A DNA stretch of 5,989 nucleotides, from NCBI GenBank assembly GCA_030834765.1, contig JAUQXG010000113.1:1-5989 (forward strand), in the 5' to 3' direction. The stretch's first letter is position 1, and every line of letters starts with the position of its first letter. This DNA is from Lutispora sp. (GTDB taxonomy: Bacteria; Bacillota; Clostridia; Lutisporales; Lutisporaceae). The translations under genes were made by a program, and so were the position numbers. Under the pieces are notes generated by a model, which was not told where the DNA came from, did no database searches, and was given only the letters and a program-made list of their open reading frames with translations. This document shows positions 1 to 5,461 of this stretch, piece after piece.

Positions 1-359
1 TTATATTTTGTGGGGCTCTGGTAGGAGCACTCTTAGGATTTCTGAGATTTAATTCTCATCCAGCCCAAGTATTCATGGGAGATACAGGGTCTCTAGCTCT
101 AGGTGGTGCAGTTGTAGCTTTAGCCGTTGTAACCAAATTACAGATATTTCTAATTATAGTTGGCGCAGTCTACGTAATAGAAGCTTTATCTGTAATCATT
201 CAGGTATTATATTTTAAGAAAACAGGAAAAAGAATATTGAGAATGGCACCACTACATCATCATTTTGAGTTGTCAGGATGGATGGAAACAAAAATTGTTT
301 CGGTTTTTACCATATCTACAATAGTACTTTGTCTTATAGCTATTCTTGCTTTGAATTAG
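1..359 (+). CDS. mraY: Phospho-N-acetylmuramoyl-pentapeptide-transferase MraY (3' end only)
   Basis: This is the last 118 codons of mraY; the first full codon is at base 3 and the stop is TAG at 357-359. MraY is a polytopic membrane enzyme that transfers phospho-MurNAc-pentapeptide from UDP to undecaprenyl phosphate, making lipid I on the cytoplasmic face. The fragment opens with the family's conserved block [20 protein letters not shown]; the Asp of MGDTGS (codon 81-83) is one of the conserved acidic residues of the active site. Two hydrophobic segments follow, then MAPLHHHFE, whose triple His (255-263) is the MraY signature, then GWMETKIV and a last membrane segment ending at the C-terminus. 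An internal ATG at 75 is not a real start, because conserved MraY sequence continues upstream of it to the window edge. murD follows after 33 bases. The identification is very secure; the gene is truncated only by the window. Confidence 0.97.
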   Translation, partial: IFCGALVGALLGFLRFNSHPAQVFMGDTGSLALGGAVVALAVVTKLQIFLIIVGAVYVIEALSVIIQVLYFKKTGKRILRMAPLHHHFELSGWMETKIVSVFTISTIVLCLIAILALN

Positions 360-379
360 CAGTAAAAGTTTATATAAGT

Positions 380-395
380 AGGAGTTGATTTTTTG
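380..395 (+). promoter_or_regulatory. Ribosome binding site and TTG start of murD
   Basis: AGGAG at 380-384 is followed by 8 bases and then TTG at 393-395. No ATG or GTG in this frame precedes the conserved N-terminus of MurD, so the SD decides for the TTG. A TTG start usually lowers translation relative to ATG; that this limits MurD here is inference. Confidence 0.8.
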
Positions 396-1754
396 AATAT
401 AAAAGGAAAAAATGTATTAGTCATTGGGGCGGCTGTGACAGGTATGCCTGTTGTGATAGAGTTGCTTAAATTAGGAGCGAATATTATATTAAATGATTTT
501 AAAAAAGAAGATGAATTAGGTGGTATCATCGACCAATTACATAAATTGAATGTAAGAACAATATTAGGAGGGCACCCTGTTGAGCTTGCGGATCAATGTG
601 ATTTTGTAGTAATCAGCCCAGGTGTTCCTACTGATATACCACTTGTAGAAAAAGTAAAAAGTTTAAATAAAGAAGTAATAAGTGAAATTGAATTAGCGTA
701 TCGTCTTACAAACACGCCTATTGCTGCTATAACTGGAACAAATGGAAAGACAACTACTACTGCTTTGCTTGGGGAAATAATGAAAGCAAGTGGAACAAAG
801 ACCTTTGTAACAGGTAATATTGGCCATCCAATGATTAGTGAAGTTGCTAATTCAGATATTGATGATGTATTTGTATTGGAAGTAAGCAGCTTTCAATTAG
901 AATCTACAACAAAATTCAAACCGAAAGTAAGTGCATTGTTAAATATAACTCCAGATCATTTGAATAGACACAAAACAATGGAAAATTATATTGAAGCCAA
1001 GTGTAGAGTTTTTATAAATCAAGATGAAAATGATTTTACAATACTGAATAGAGACGACACTTTGACCAGTAAACTTATAAATCAGCCTAAAAGTAAGGTG
1101 CTGCTTTTTAGCAGAATGGAAGAGATCAGACAAGGTGCCTTTGTTAGAGATAATAGTATTTATATTAGAGTTGAAGACAAAGAGGAATTTATAATTAACA
1201 TAGATGATATATATATACCAGGGAAACATAATTTAGAGAATGCATTGGCTGCTTCATTAATTGCTTATTGCTTGGGTGTTGCTCCAAACGTTATTGCAAA
1301 AGTACTAAATGAGTTCAAAGGTGTGGAGCATAGGGTTGAATTCGTTGAAGAGATAAATGGAGTTATCTATTATAATGACTCAAAGGGTACTAATACAGAT
1401 GCCTCTATAAAAGCCATAGAAGCCATGAAAAGGCCAATCATCCTAATAGCGGGTGGAATGGATAAAGGCAGTGAATTTGACGAATTTATAAAAGCCTTTA
1501 AGAATAAAGTAAAGGTGTTAATATTATTAGGTGAAACAGCAGATAAGATTGAAAAAATAGCTCGTCAATACAATTTTGTAAACACTCATAAAGTGAAATC
1601 CCTTGAAGAAGCAGTACAAAAGAGCGCTGAAATAGCGGAGACTGGAGACTGTGTGCTTTTATCTCCAGCTTGTGCAAGCTGGGATATGTTTAAAAATTAT
1701 GAAGAAAGAGGAACATATTTTAAAAAATTTGTGAGTGGTCTAAGGAGGGGCTAA
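393..1754 (+). CDS. murD: UDP-N-acetylmuramoyl-L-alanine--D-glutamate ligase MurD
   Basis: MurD is the cytoplasmic Mur ligase that uses ATP to add D-glutamate to UDP-MurNAc-L-Ala. The product is 453 residues, the usual length. The N-terminal Rossmann-like UDP-binding domain begins NIKGKNVLVIGAAVTG and carries VISPGVP. The ATP P-loop is GTNGKTTT at residues 115-122, with Lys119. The central domain has LEVSSFQLE and NITPDHLNRH, and the Lys of YIEAKCRVF (Lys203) sits where the carbamylated lysine lies in other Mur ligases. The C-terminal domain has NDSKGTN (residues 328-334) and the family-typical LLSPACASWDMFKNYEERG. The start is TTG at 393, chosen because AGGAG at 380-384 lies 8 bases upstream and the protein then begins right at the conserved N-terminus. 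It lies 33 bases after mraY and 3 bases before the SEDS gene, so it is almost certainly co-transcribed with both. Confidence 0.98.
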   Translation: MNIKGKNVLVIGAAVTGMPVVIELLKLGANIILNDFKKEDELGGIIDQLHKLNVRTILGGHPVELADQCDFVVISPGVPTDIPLVEKVKSLNKEVISEIELAYRLTNTPIAAITGTNGKTTTTALLGEIMKASGTKTFVTGNIGHPMISEVANSDIDDVFVLEVSSFQLESTTKFKPKVSALLNITPDHLNRHKTMENYIEAKCRVFINQDENDFTILNRDDTLTSKLINQPKSKVLLFSRMEEIRQGAFVRDNSIYIRVEDKEEFIINIDDIYIPGKHNLENALAASLIAYCLGVAPNVIAKVLNEFKGVEHRVEFVEEINGVIYYNDSKGTNTDASIKAIEAMKRPIILIAGGMDKGSEFDEFIKAFKNKVKVLILLGETADKIEKIARQYNFVNTHKVKSLEEAVQKSAEIAETGDCVLLSPACASWDMFKNYEERGTYFKKFVSGLRRG

Positions 1755-1760
1755 TGAATG
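1742..1760 (+). promoter_or_regulatory. Strong ribosome binding site of ftsW/spoVE inside the murD 3' end
   Basis: AAGGAGGGG (1742-1750) is nearly the full anti-SD complement and encodes the last murD codons (leu-arg-arg-gly). It lies 7 bases before the ATG at 1758. Because the SD is within murD and the start is 3 bases past the murD TAA, ribosomes ending murD probably help initiate the SEDS gene. An earlier ATG at 1754 in another frame closes after six codons. Confidence 0.85.
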
Positions 1761-2870
1761 CCTGGAAAAAGTAGAGGAAGCATGGACCTTACTCTTTTAA
1801 TTACTGTTTTAATATTGCTGGCCATTGGCGTAACTATGGTTTTTAGTGCCAGTGCAGTATCTTCGGTGAAAAATTATTCAGACAAATATTATTATTTAAA
1901 AAGCCAAGGCCTTTATGCAATTTTAGGTATAGCAGCTATGCTGTTTTTCAGTAAAGTCAATTACAAGTTTATTGGAAAGCTAGCATTTCCTATAGTAATA
2001 GTAAGCTTAATTTTATTAATAATCATTTTTATACCTGGTATAGGCTATGGAGCAAAGGGAGCATTACGATGGATAAAAATTGGCCCGGTGAATTTACAAC
2101 CATCAGAATTTGCCAAGTCAGCATTAATTATATTTATGGCCAAGAGTCTGAGCTTTAAAAAGGAAAGAGTAAAGACTTTTACCCAAGGGGTATTACCTTA
2201 TGTAATGCTAATGGGACTTTATTGTATTTTAATCATATTAGAGCCAAACAAAAGTATGGCTATTAATATAGCTATGATCACTTTTTTGATGATGTTTGCA
2301 GCTGGAGCTAAAATATGGCATCTGGCAATATGGGGATTCCCACTAATTCCTGGGGGAATTTATATGTTGACAAAAGATAGTTATAGCTTGGCTAGATTGA
2401 CATCCTACATGAATCCATGGGCAGATCCATTAAACACAGGATATCAAGCGATACAATCTTTATTGGCGCTGGGATCGGGAGGCATATTTGGACTTGGCTT
2501 AGGGAATAGCCGGCAGAAGTTTTTTTATATTCCTGAAGCGCAAAATGATTTTATTTTTTCTATAATAGGTGAGGAATTAGGATTTATAGGTGCAGTTACT
2601 ATAATGATTTTATTTGTTCTTCTTGTCTGGAGAGGTATTAGAATAGCATTGGCAGCTCAAGATTCTTTTGGTAGTCTTTTAGCAACGGGAATCACTTGCA
2701 TGATAGCATTGCAAGTAGTGCTAAATATAGCTGTTGTTACAGTGTCGATTCCAACTACAGGAGTTACACTTCCATTGATAAGTTCTGGGGGAACTTCTTT
2801 ACTGATGGTTATGTCTAATATAGGGATACTTCTAAATATTTCAAAGACAATAAAGGCAAACGGGAGTTGA
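1758..2870 (+). CDS. ftsW: SEDS-family lipid II polymerase, FtsW/SpoVE type
   Basis: This 370-residue polytopic membrane protein belongs to the SEDS family (FtsW, RodA, SpoVE), peptidoglycan glycosyltransferases that polymerise lipid II together with a class B PBP. About ten hydrophobic segments can be read, the first at residues 11-30 and the last near 338-360. Signatures are GALRWIKIGPVNLQPSEFAK (101-120, with Arg104-Trp105 and QPSEF), LGLGNSRQKFFYIPEAQNDF ending at residue 265, IIGEELGFIGA, and PTTGVTLPLISSGGTSLL near the C-terminus. Asp264 (codon 2547-2549) matches the essential Asp of the large extracellular loop of FtsW/RodA; here the context is QND rather than HTD or QTD. The place between murD and murG is that of spoVE in B. 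subtilis, and the length is close to SpoVE, so this could be the sporulation paralogue, the vegetative FtsW, or one protein serving both roles. Sequence alone does not settle this. The ATG at 1758 has AAGGAGGGG at 1742-1750. Confidence 0.95.
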   Translation: MPGKSRGSMDLTLLITVLILLAIGVTMVFSASAVSSVKNYSDKYYYLKSQGLYAILGIAAMLFFSKVNYKFIGKLAFPIVIVSLILLIIIFIPGIGYGAKGALRWIKIGPVNLQPSEFAKSALIIFMAKSLSFKKERVKTFTQGVLPYVMLMGLYCILIILEPNKSMAINIAMITFLMMFAAGAKIWHLAIWGFPLIPGGIYMLTKDSYSLARLTSYMNPWADPLNTGYQAIQSLLALGSGGIFGLGLGNSRQKFFYIPEAQNDFIFSIIGEELGFIGAVTIMILFVLLVWRGIRIALAAQDSFGSLLATGITCMIALQVVLNIAVVTVSIPTTGVTLPLISSGGTSLLMVMSNIGILLNISKTIKANGS

Positions 2871-2874
2871 TAGT

Positions 2875-2897
2875 TTGAAAAGACTATGTCTTTTCAA
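2875..2897. repeat. Perfect 23-bp palindrome over the -35 and spacer of the murG promoter candidate
   Basis: The left arm TTGAAAAGAC (2875-2884) and right arm GTCTTTTCAA (2888-2897) are exact reverse complements around a TAT centre. The element starts with the -35 hexamer and ends directly against the -10 hexamer. As DNA it has the form of a dimeric regulator's operator. As RNA, in read-through transcripts from upstream, it would form a 10-bp hairpin with a 3-base loop. Only TTT follows before AAT, so it is not a convincing intrinsic terminator. I do not recognise it as the site of a known regulator. Confidence 0.85.
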
Positions 2898-2903
2898 TTT
2901 AAT
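2875..2903 (+). promoter_or_regulatory. Candidate sigma-A-type promoter for murG
   Basis: In the 62-base gap between ftsW/spoVE and murG, TTGAAA (2875-2880, 5 of 6 to TTGACA) is followed by exactly 17 bases and then TTTAAT (2898-2903, 5 of 6 to TATAAT). Transcription would start near 2909-2911, leaving a leader of about 22-24 bases that still holds the murG SD at 2921-2925. Spacing and position are what a functional housekeeping promoter would show. The host genome is AT-rich, so a chance match is possible, and no start site data are available here. Confidence 0.55.
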
Positions 2904-2920
2904 ATATGCAGCAGATACAG

Positions 2921-2935
2921 GGAGGAATTATTATG
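2921..2935 (+). promoter_or_regulatory. Ribosome binding site that sets the murG start
   Basis: GGAGG (2921-2925) is followed by 7 bases and ATG at 2933. The in-frame ATG at 2906 has no SD upstream and would add nine residues not expected before the MurG N-terminal glycine loop. Confidence 0.85.
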
Positions 2936-4054
2936 AAAGCCATATTTTCAGGAGGCGGAACAGGTGGACATATTTATCCTGCAATATCCATTGCCAAAGA
3001 AATGCAAAAAAGGCATGTTGATATAGATATACTTTTTATTGGTACGGATAAAGGTATGGAAAAGGATATTGTGCCAAAGGAAGGTTATATTTTAAAGTAT
3101 ATAAAGGTACAAGGCTTTGCAAGAAAAATTACCTTTGACAATGTGAAAGCTTTATCAGAAGCGATTACAAGTATTTTTAGTGCGGCAAAAATCATAAAAG
3201 GCTTTAAGCCAGATATTGTAATTGGCCCTGGAGGATATGTATGTGGGCCTGTCGTATTGGCTGCCTGGTTAATGGGTGTCCCAACACTTATTCATGAACA
3301 AAATGCATTCCCGGGTGTAACAAATAAGATGCTATCAAAGCTAGCAGATCAAATTGCTATTACTTTTGAAGAAGCAAGAAATTACTTTAAAACAAGTAAG
3401 AAAGTATATTTTGCGGGAAATCCATTGAGACATGGTTTTTTTGCAGTTTCGAAAGCTGATGGATTAAAGCATTTTGGGTTTTCCAAAGATCTACCTTTAA
3501 TATTGATTGTGGGAGGCAGTCGTGGAGCGAAAAGAGTAAATGAATGCGCAATAAAGCTTATAAAGGAATGCGAAGTCCATAGGAAATTTCAGATACTTCA
3601 CATAACAGGTCAGAGTCAATACGAAAATTGCTTGGACATATATAAGACTAATGGTATACCTATGAATTCAAATTTAATAAAAGTTTTACCATATTTACAT
3701 AATATGCCTGATGCATTAGCAGCCTGCGATATAGTAATAAGCAGATGCGGAGCCGGCATGATATCAGAGATTACAGCACTTGGAAAGCCGAGCATATTAA
3801 TACCTTTTCCTTTCGCTACAGATAATCACCAAGAATACAATGGACGTGCCTTAGAAAAAGCAGGTGCTGCTATTGTAATTCTGGAAAATGAATTAAATGA
3901 AGATGTTTTATATGAGCAATTACAAAATCTTTTAAGTGATTCAGATAGACTGGATAAGATGTCTGCTAATAGTAAAAAACTTGGAAAGCCAGAAGCATCA
4001 TCAGACATTGTTGACCTCATAGATTCTTTAATTATTGATTCGAAGAAACAATAA
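2933..4054 (+). CDS. murG: UDP-GlcNAc:lipid I N-acetylglucosaminyltransferase MurG
   Basis: MurG is a peripheral inner-face membrane glycosyltransferase (GT-B fold) that adds GlcNAc from UDP-GlcNAc to lipid I, completing lipid II. From the ATG at 2933 the product is 373 residues, close to the family length. The N-terminal domain has SGGGTGGHIYPA (residues 6-17, with His13), IGPGGYVCGP and HEQNAFPGVTNKML (His121-Glu122-Gln123). The C-terminal donor domain has GGSRGAKRVNE from residue 194, SRCGAGMISEITALGKPSIL (Glu279) and ATDNHQEYN (Gln300), matching the UDP-GlcNAc site. The frame is open further upstream to an ATG at 2906, but GGAGG at 2921-2925 lies 7 bases before the ATG at 2933, and the shorter form starts directly at the family's N-terminal strand (MKAIFSGGG), so 2933 is preferred. 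It may be expressed both by read-through from upstream and from a promoter candidate at 2875-2903. Confidence 0.98.
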   Translation: MKAIFSGGGTGGHIYPAISIAKEMQKRHVDIDILFIGTDKGMEKDIVPKEGYILKYIKVQGFARKITFDNVKALSEAITSIFSAAKIIKGFKPDIVIGPGGYVCGPVVLAAWLMGVPTLIHEQNAFPGVTNKMLSKLADQIAITFEEARNYFKTSKKVYFAGNPLRHGFFAVSKADGLKHFGFSKDLPLILIVGGSRGAKRVNECAIKLIKECEVHRKFQILHITGQSQYENCLDIYKTNGIPMNSNLIKVLPYLHNMPDALAACDIVISRCGAGMISEITALGKPSILIPFPFATDNHQEYNGRALEKAGAAIVILENELNEDVLYEQLQNLLSDSDRLDKMSANSKKLGKPEASSDIVDLIDSLIIDSKKQ

Positions 4055-4069
4055 CGGCTGAATTCTGTA

Positions 4070-4133
4070 ACACCTCCTTAAAAAATGCATAATATGATAA
4101 TGTAATTTATCAATTTGGCTTCTTTGGGGGTGT
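4070..4133 (+). promoter_or_regulatory. murA leader: anti-SD-like element able to pair with the murA ribosome binding site
   Basis: ACACCTCC (4070-4077) in the murG-murA gap can pair with GGGGGTGT (4126-4133), which is the murA SD region. This gives eight consecutive pairs, with one U-G wobble at 4075-4128. The enclosed loop is 48 bases and contains its own small dyad, TGATAA (4095-4100) and TTATCA (4107-4112). The upstream element extends as CACCTCCTT, the same sequence as the anti-SD tail of 16S rRNA. If the pairing forms, it would hide the murA SD. I see no convincing sigma-A promoter or terminator in this 87-base gap. The pairing is read from the sequence; the function is inferred. Confidence 0.4.
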
Positions 4134-4144
4134 ATAAATACGTG
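4126..4144 (+). promoter_or_regulatory. Ribosome binding site and GTG start of murA
   Basis: GGGGGTG (4126-4132) differs at one base from GGAGGTG and lies 9 bases before GTG at 4142-4144. This start gives the normal 419-residue MurA beginning (M)DRYIING. The same bases are the 3' partner of the possible pairing with 4070-4077. Confidence 0.8.
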
Positions 4145-5401
4145 GATAGGTATATAATTAATGGTAAAAATAGATTAAAAGGTGAAATAAAGATTGATGG
4201 CGCAAAAAACGCCGTTTTACCCATTTTAGCAGCAACGATAATTAATAAATCTGAATCTTTGATTCATAATGTACCAGGAATAAAAGATGTTGATATACTT
4301 TGTGGCATTTTAGACTCCTTAGGCTGTAAATGTCATTTTCAGAATGATGTCTTAATTGTAGACTCTTCGGCTATTTCTAATGTAGATATCCCTGAAAAAT
4401 CAGTAAGAGAAATGCGATCCTCTATAGTACTTATGGGTGCTATCTTAACCAGATACGGGCAGGTTAAGATATCTTATCCTGGTGGCTGTGAGATAGGACC
4501 TAGACCTATAGACCTACATCTTATGGGATTAAAGAAGTTGGGTGCAAAGATTAATGAGACTCATGGATATATTATATGTGAATGTGATAAATTAAAAGGT
4601 ACAGAGATACATCTTGACTATCCTAGTGTAGGTGCAACTGAAAATATTATGTTGGCTGCTGTGAATGCAGAGGGAGTTACAATTATTCAAAATGCGGCTA
4701 GAGAGCCTGAAATTTTAGATTTGCAGGATTTTTTAAATAAGATGGGTGCGCGGATAACTGGCGGTGGAAGCAGCACCATAAAAATTGAAGGTGTAAAGAG
4801 GCTAAATGCAGTTGAACATACAATCATACCTGATAGAATAGTAGCAGGCACCATTATGTCAGCTGCTGCTGTAACAGGAGGAGATGTAGTATTAAATGAT
4901 GTTGTGGTTAGCCACCTAAAACCGATTATCGCAAAGTTTGCTGACAGTGGATGCATTATTAATAAATATGATAATAAAGTTCATTTTAAAGCTAATAGAA
5001 GGATAAAGGCAATAGATATCATAAAGACATTGCCTCACCCCGGATTTCCTACAGATATGCAGGCACAAATGATGGCAGCAATGGTAACTGCTAAAGGCAC
5101 AAGCATTTTTAGTGAAACAATTTTTGAAAGCAGATATAAACATGCAGAAGAGTTGATAAAAATGGGAGCAAATATTAAAATAGAAGGTAGAACAGCAATT
5201 GTAAGAGGCGTAAAAACGCTAACTGGAGCTGAGGTTTGTGCCAGAGACTTAAGGGGCGGAGCTGCTTTAACTGTGGCTGGATTGGCTGCTGAAGGAACAA
5301 CAATTGTTGATAATGTTGATGTCCATATAGATAGGGGCTATGATAAACTAGAAGAAAAGCTAAACAATCTTGGAGCTGATATAGAAAGAGGAAAAGTTTA
5401 A
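4142..5401 (+). CDS. murA: UDP-N-acetylglucosamine 1-carboxyvinyltransferase MurA
   Basis: MurA is the cytoplasmic enzyme that transfers enolpyruvate from PEP to UDP-GlcNAc, the first committed step of peptidoglycan synthesis and the fosfomycin target. The product is 419 residues, as in E. coli. Visible active-site residues are Lys22-Asn23 in GAKNAVLP, Cys116 in PGGCEIGPRP (the PEP/fosfomycin cysteine) with Arg121, Asp305 in FPTDMQAQ, Arg371 in DLRGGAAL and Arg398 in HIDRGY. Cysteine at 116 predicts a fosfomycin-sensitive type rather than the Asp variant. The frame is open upstream to a TTG at 4115, but nothing like an SD precedes that codon. The GTG at 4142 has GGGGGTG (4126-4132) 9 bases upstream and puts Lys22, Asn23 and Asp305 on the E. 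coli numbers, so GTG is chosen. B. subtilis has murB in this place. Firmicutes often carry two murA copies; which of the two this is cannot be told here. Confidence 0.97.
   Translation: MDRYIINGKNRLKGEIKIDGAKNAVLPILAATIINKSESLIHNVPGIKDVDILCGILDSLGCKCHFQNDVLIVDSSAISNVDIPEKSVREMRSSIVLMGAILTRYGQVKISYPGGCEIGPRPIDLHLMGLKKLGAKINETHGYIICECDKLKGTEIHLDYPSVGATENIMLAAVNAEGVTIIQNAAREPEILDLQDFLNKMGARITGGGSSTIKIEGVKRLNAVEHTIIPDRIVAGTIMSAAAVTGGDVVLNDVVVSHLKPIIAKFADSGCIINKYDNKVHFKANRRIKAIDIIKTLPHPGFPTDMQAQMMAAMVTAKGTSIFSETIFESRYKHAEELIKMGANIKIEGRTAIVRGVKTLTGAEVCARDLRGGAALTVAGLAAEGTTIVDNVDVHIDRGYDKLEEKLNNLGADIERGKV
4441..4479. repeat. Inverted and direct repeat cluster inside murA
   Basis: TATCTTAACC (4441-4450) and GGTTAAGATA (4462-4471) form a perfect 10-bp inverted repeat with an 11-base spacer. 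The right arm runs on into TATCTTATCC (4470-4479), a 9-of-10 direct copy of the left arm. Within this, TAAGATATCTTA (4465-4476) is a 12-bp palindrome. The element encodes residues just before the PGGC active-site loop, where the amino acids are typical of MurA, so it sits within a normal coding sequence. Confidence 0.8.
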
Positions 5402-5434
5402 ATTGCAGCTAAAGCTGCAATAATCTTTAGATTA
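5402..5434. repeat. Two adjacent palindromes between murA and ftsQ/divIB
   Basis: ATTGCAGCT (5402-5410) with AGCTGCAAT (5413-5421) is a perfect 9-bp dyad around AA. It begins one base after the murA stop. TAATCT (5421-5426) with AGATTA (5429-5434) is a 6-bp dyad around TT that shares base 5421. In addition CTAAAG (5409-5414) at the centre of the first can pair with CTTTAG (5425-5430) at the centre of the second. No T-run follows either hairpin, so an intrinsic terminator is not supported. Confidence 0.75.
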
Positions 5435-5461
5435 AAACTGTACAAGCATTTGAGGTGTAAT

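Noticed and set aside
351..378. Promoter-like pair TTGAAT (351-356) and TATAAG (373-378) with a 16-base spacer before murD
   Set aside because: Transcription would begin near 385, after the murD SD at 380-384, so the transcript would lack its ribosome binding site. The gap is only 33 bases, and co-transcription with mraY is simpler.
939..1229. A 96-codon minus-strand open frame
   Set aside because: It lies wholly antisense to murD, whose conserved domains fill the region. The translation has no recognisable domain and looks like an AT-rich antisense shadow.
1665..1682. Eight-bp inverted repeat CCAGCTTG/CAAGCTGG around TG inside murD
   Set aside because: It encodes the strongly conserved PACASW motif of MurD, so the dyad is explained largely by the protein sequence.
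1754..1774. ATG at 1754 overlapping the murD stop, close behind the AAGGAGGGG sequence
   Set aside because: It closes at TAG after six codons. The ATG at 1758 gives the full SEDS protein and better SD spacing.
2875..3021. A 48-codon frame from TTG 2875 with GGGAG 8 bases upstream, its start region resembling the murD start (AGGAGTTGAT versus GGGAGTTGAT)
   Set aside because: It runs into murG in another frame, has no recognisable protein features, and its start lies in the palindrome. The likeness of the two start regions is short and AT-rich.
4071..4079. A perfect SD (AAGGAGGTG) on the minus strand in the murG-murA gap
   Set aside because: No start codon at suitable distance on that strand opens a frame of useful length; the candidate frames close within about a dozen codons. 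The nearest longer minus-strand frame begins about 50 bases further on, antisense to murG, and is not protein-like.
4035..4101. Promoter-like hexamers near murA (TTGATT 4035-4040, CATAAT 4088-4093, GATAAT 4096-4101)
   Set aside because: The -10-like hexamers have no acceptable -35 at 16-18 bases, and TTGATT has no matching -10 at the right spacing.
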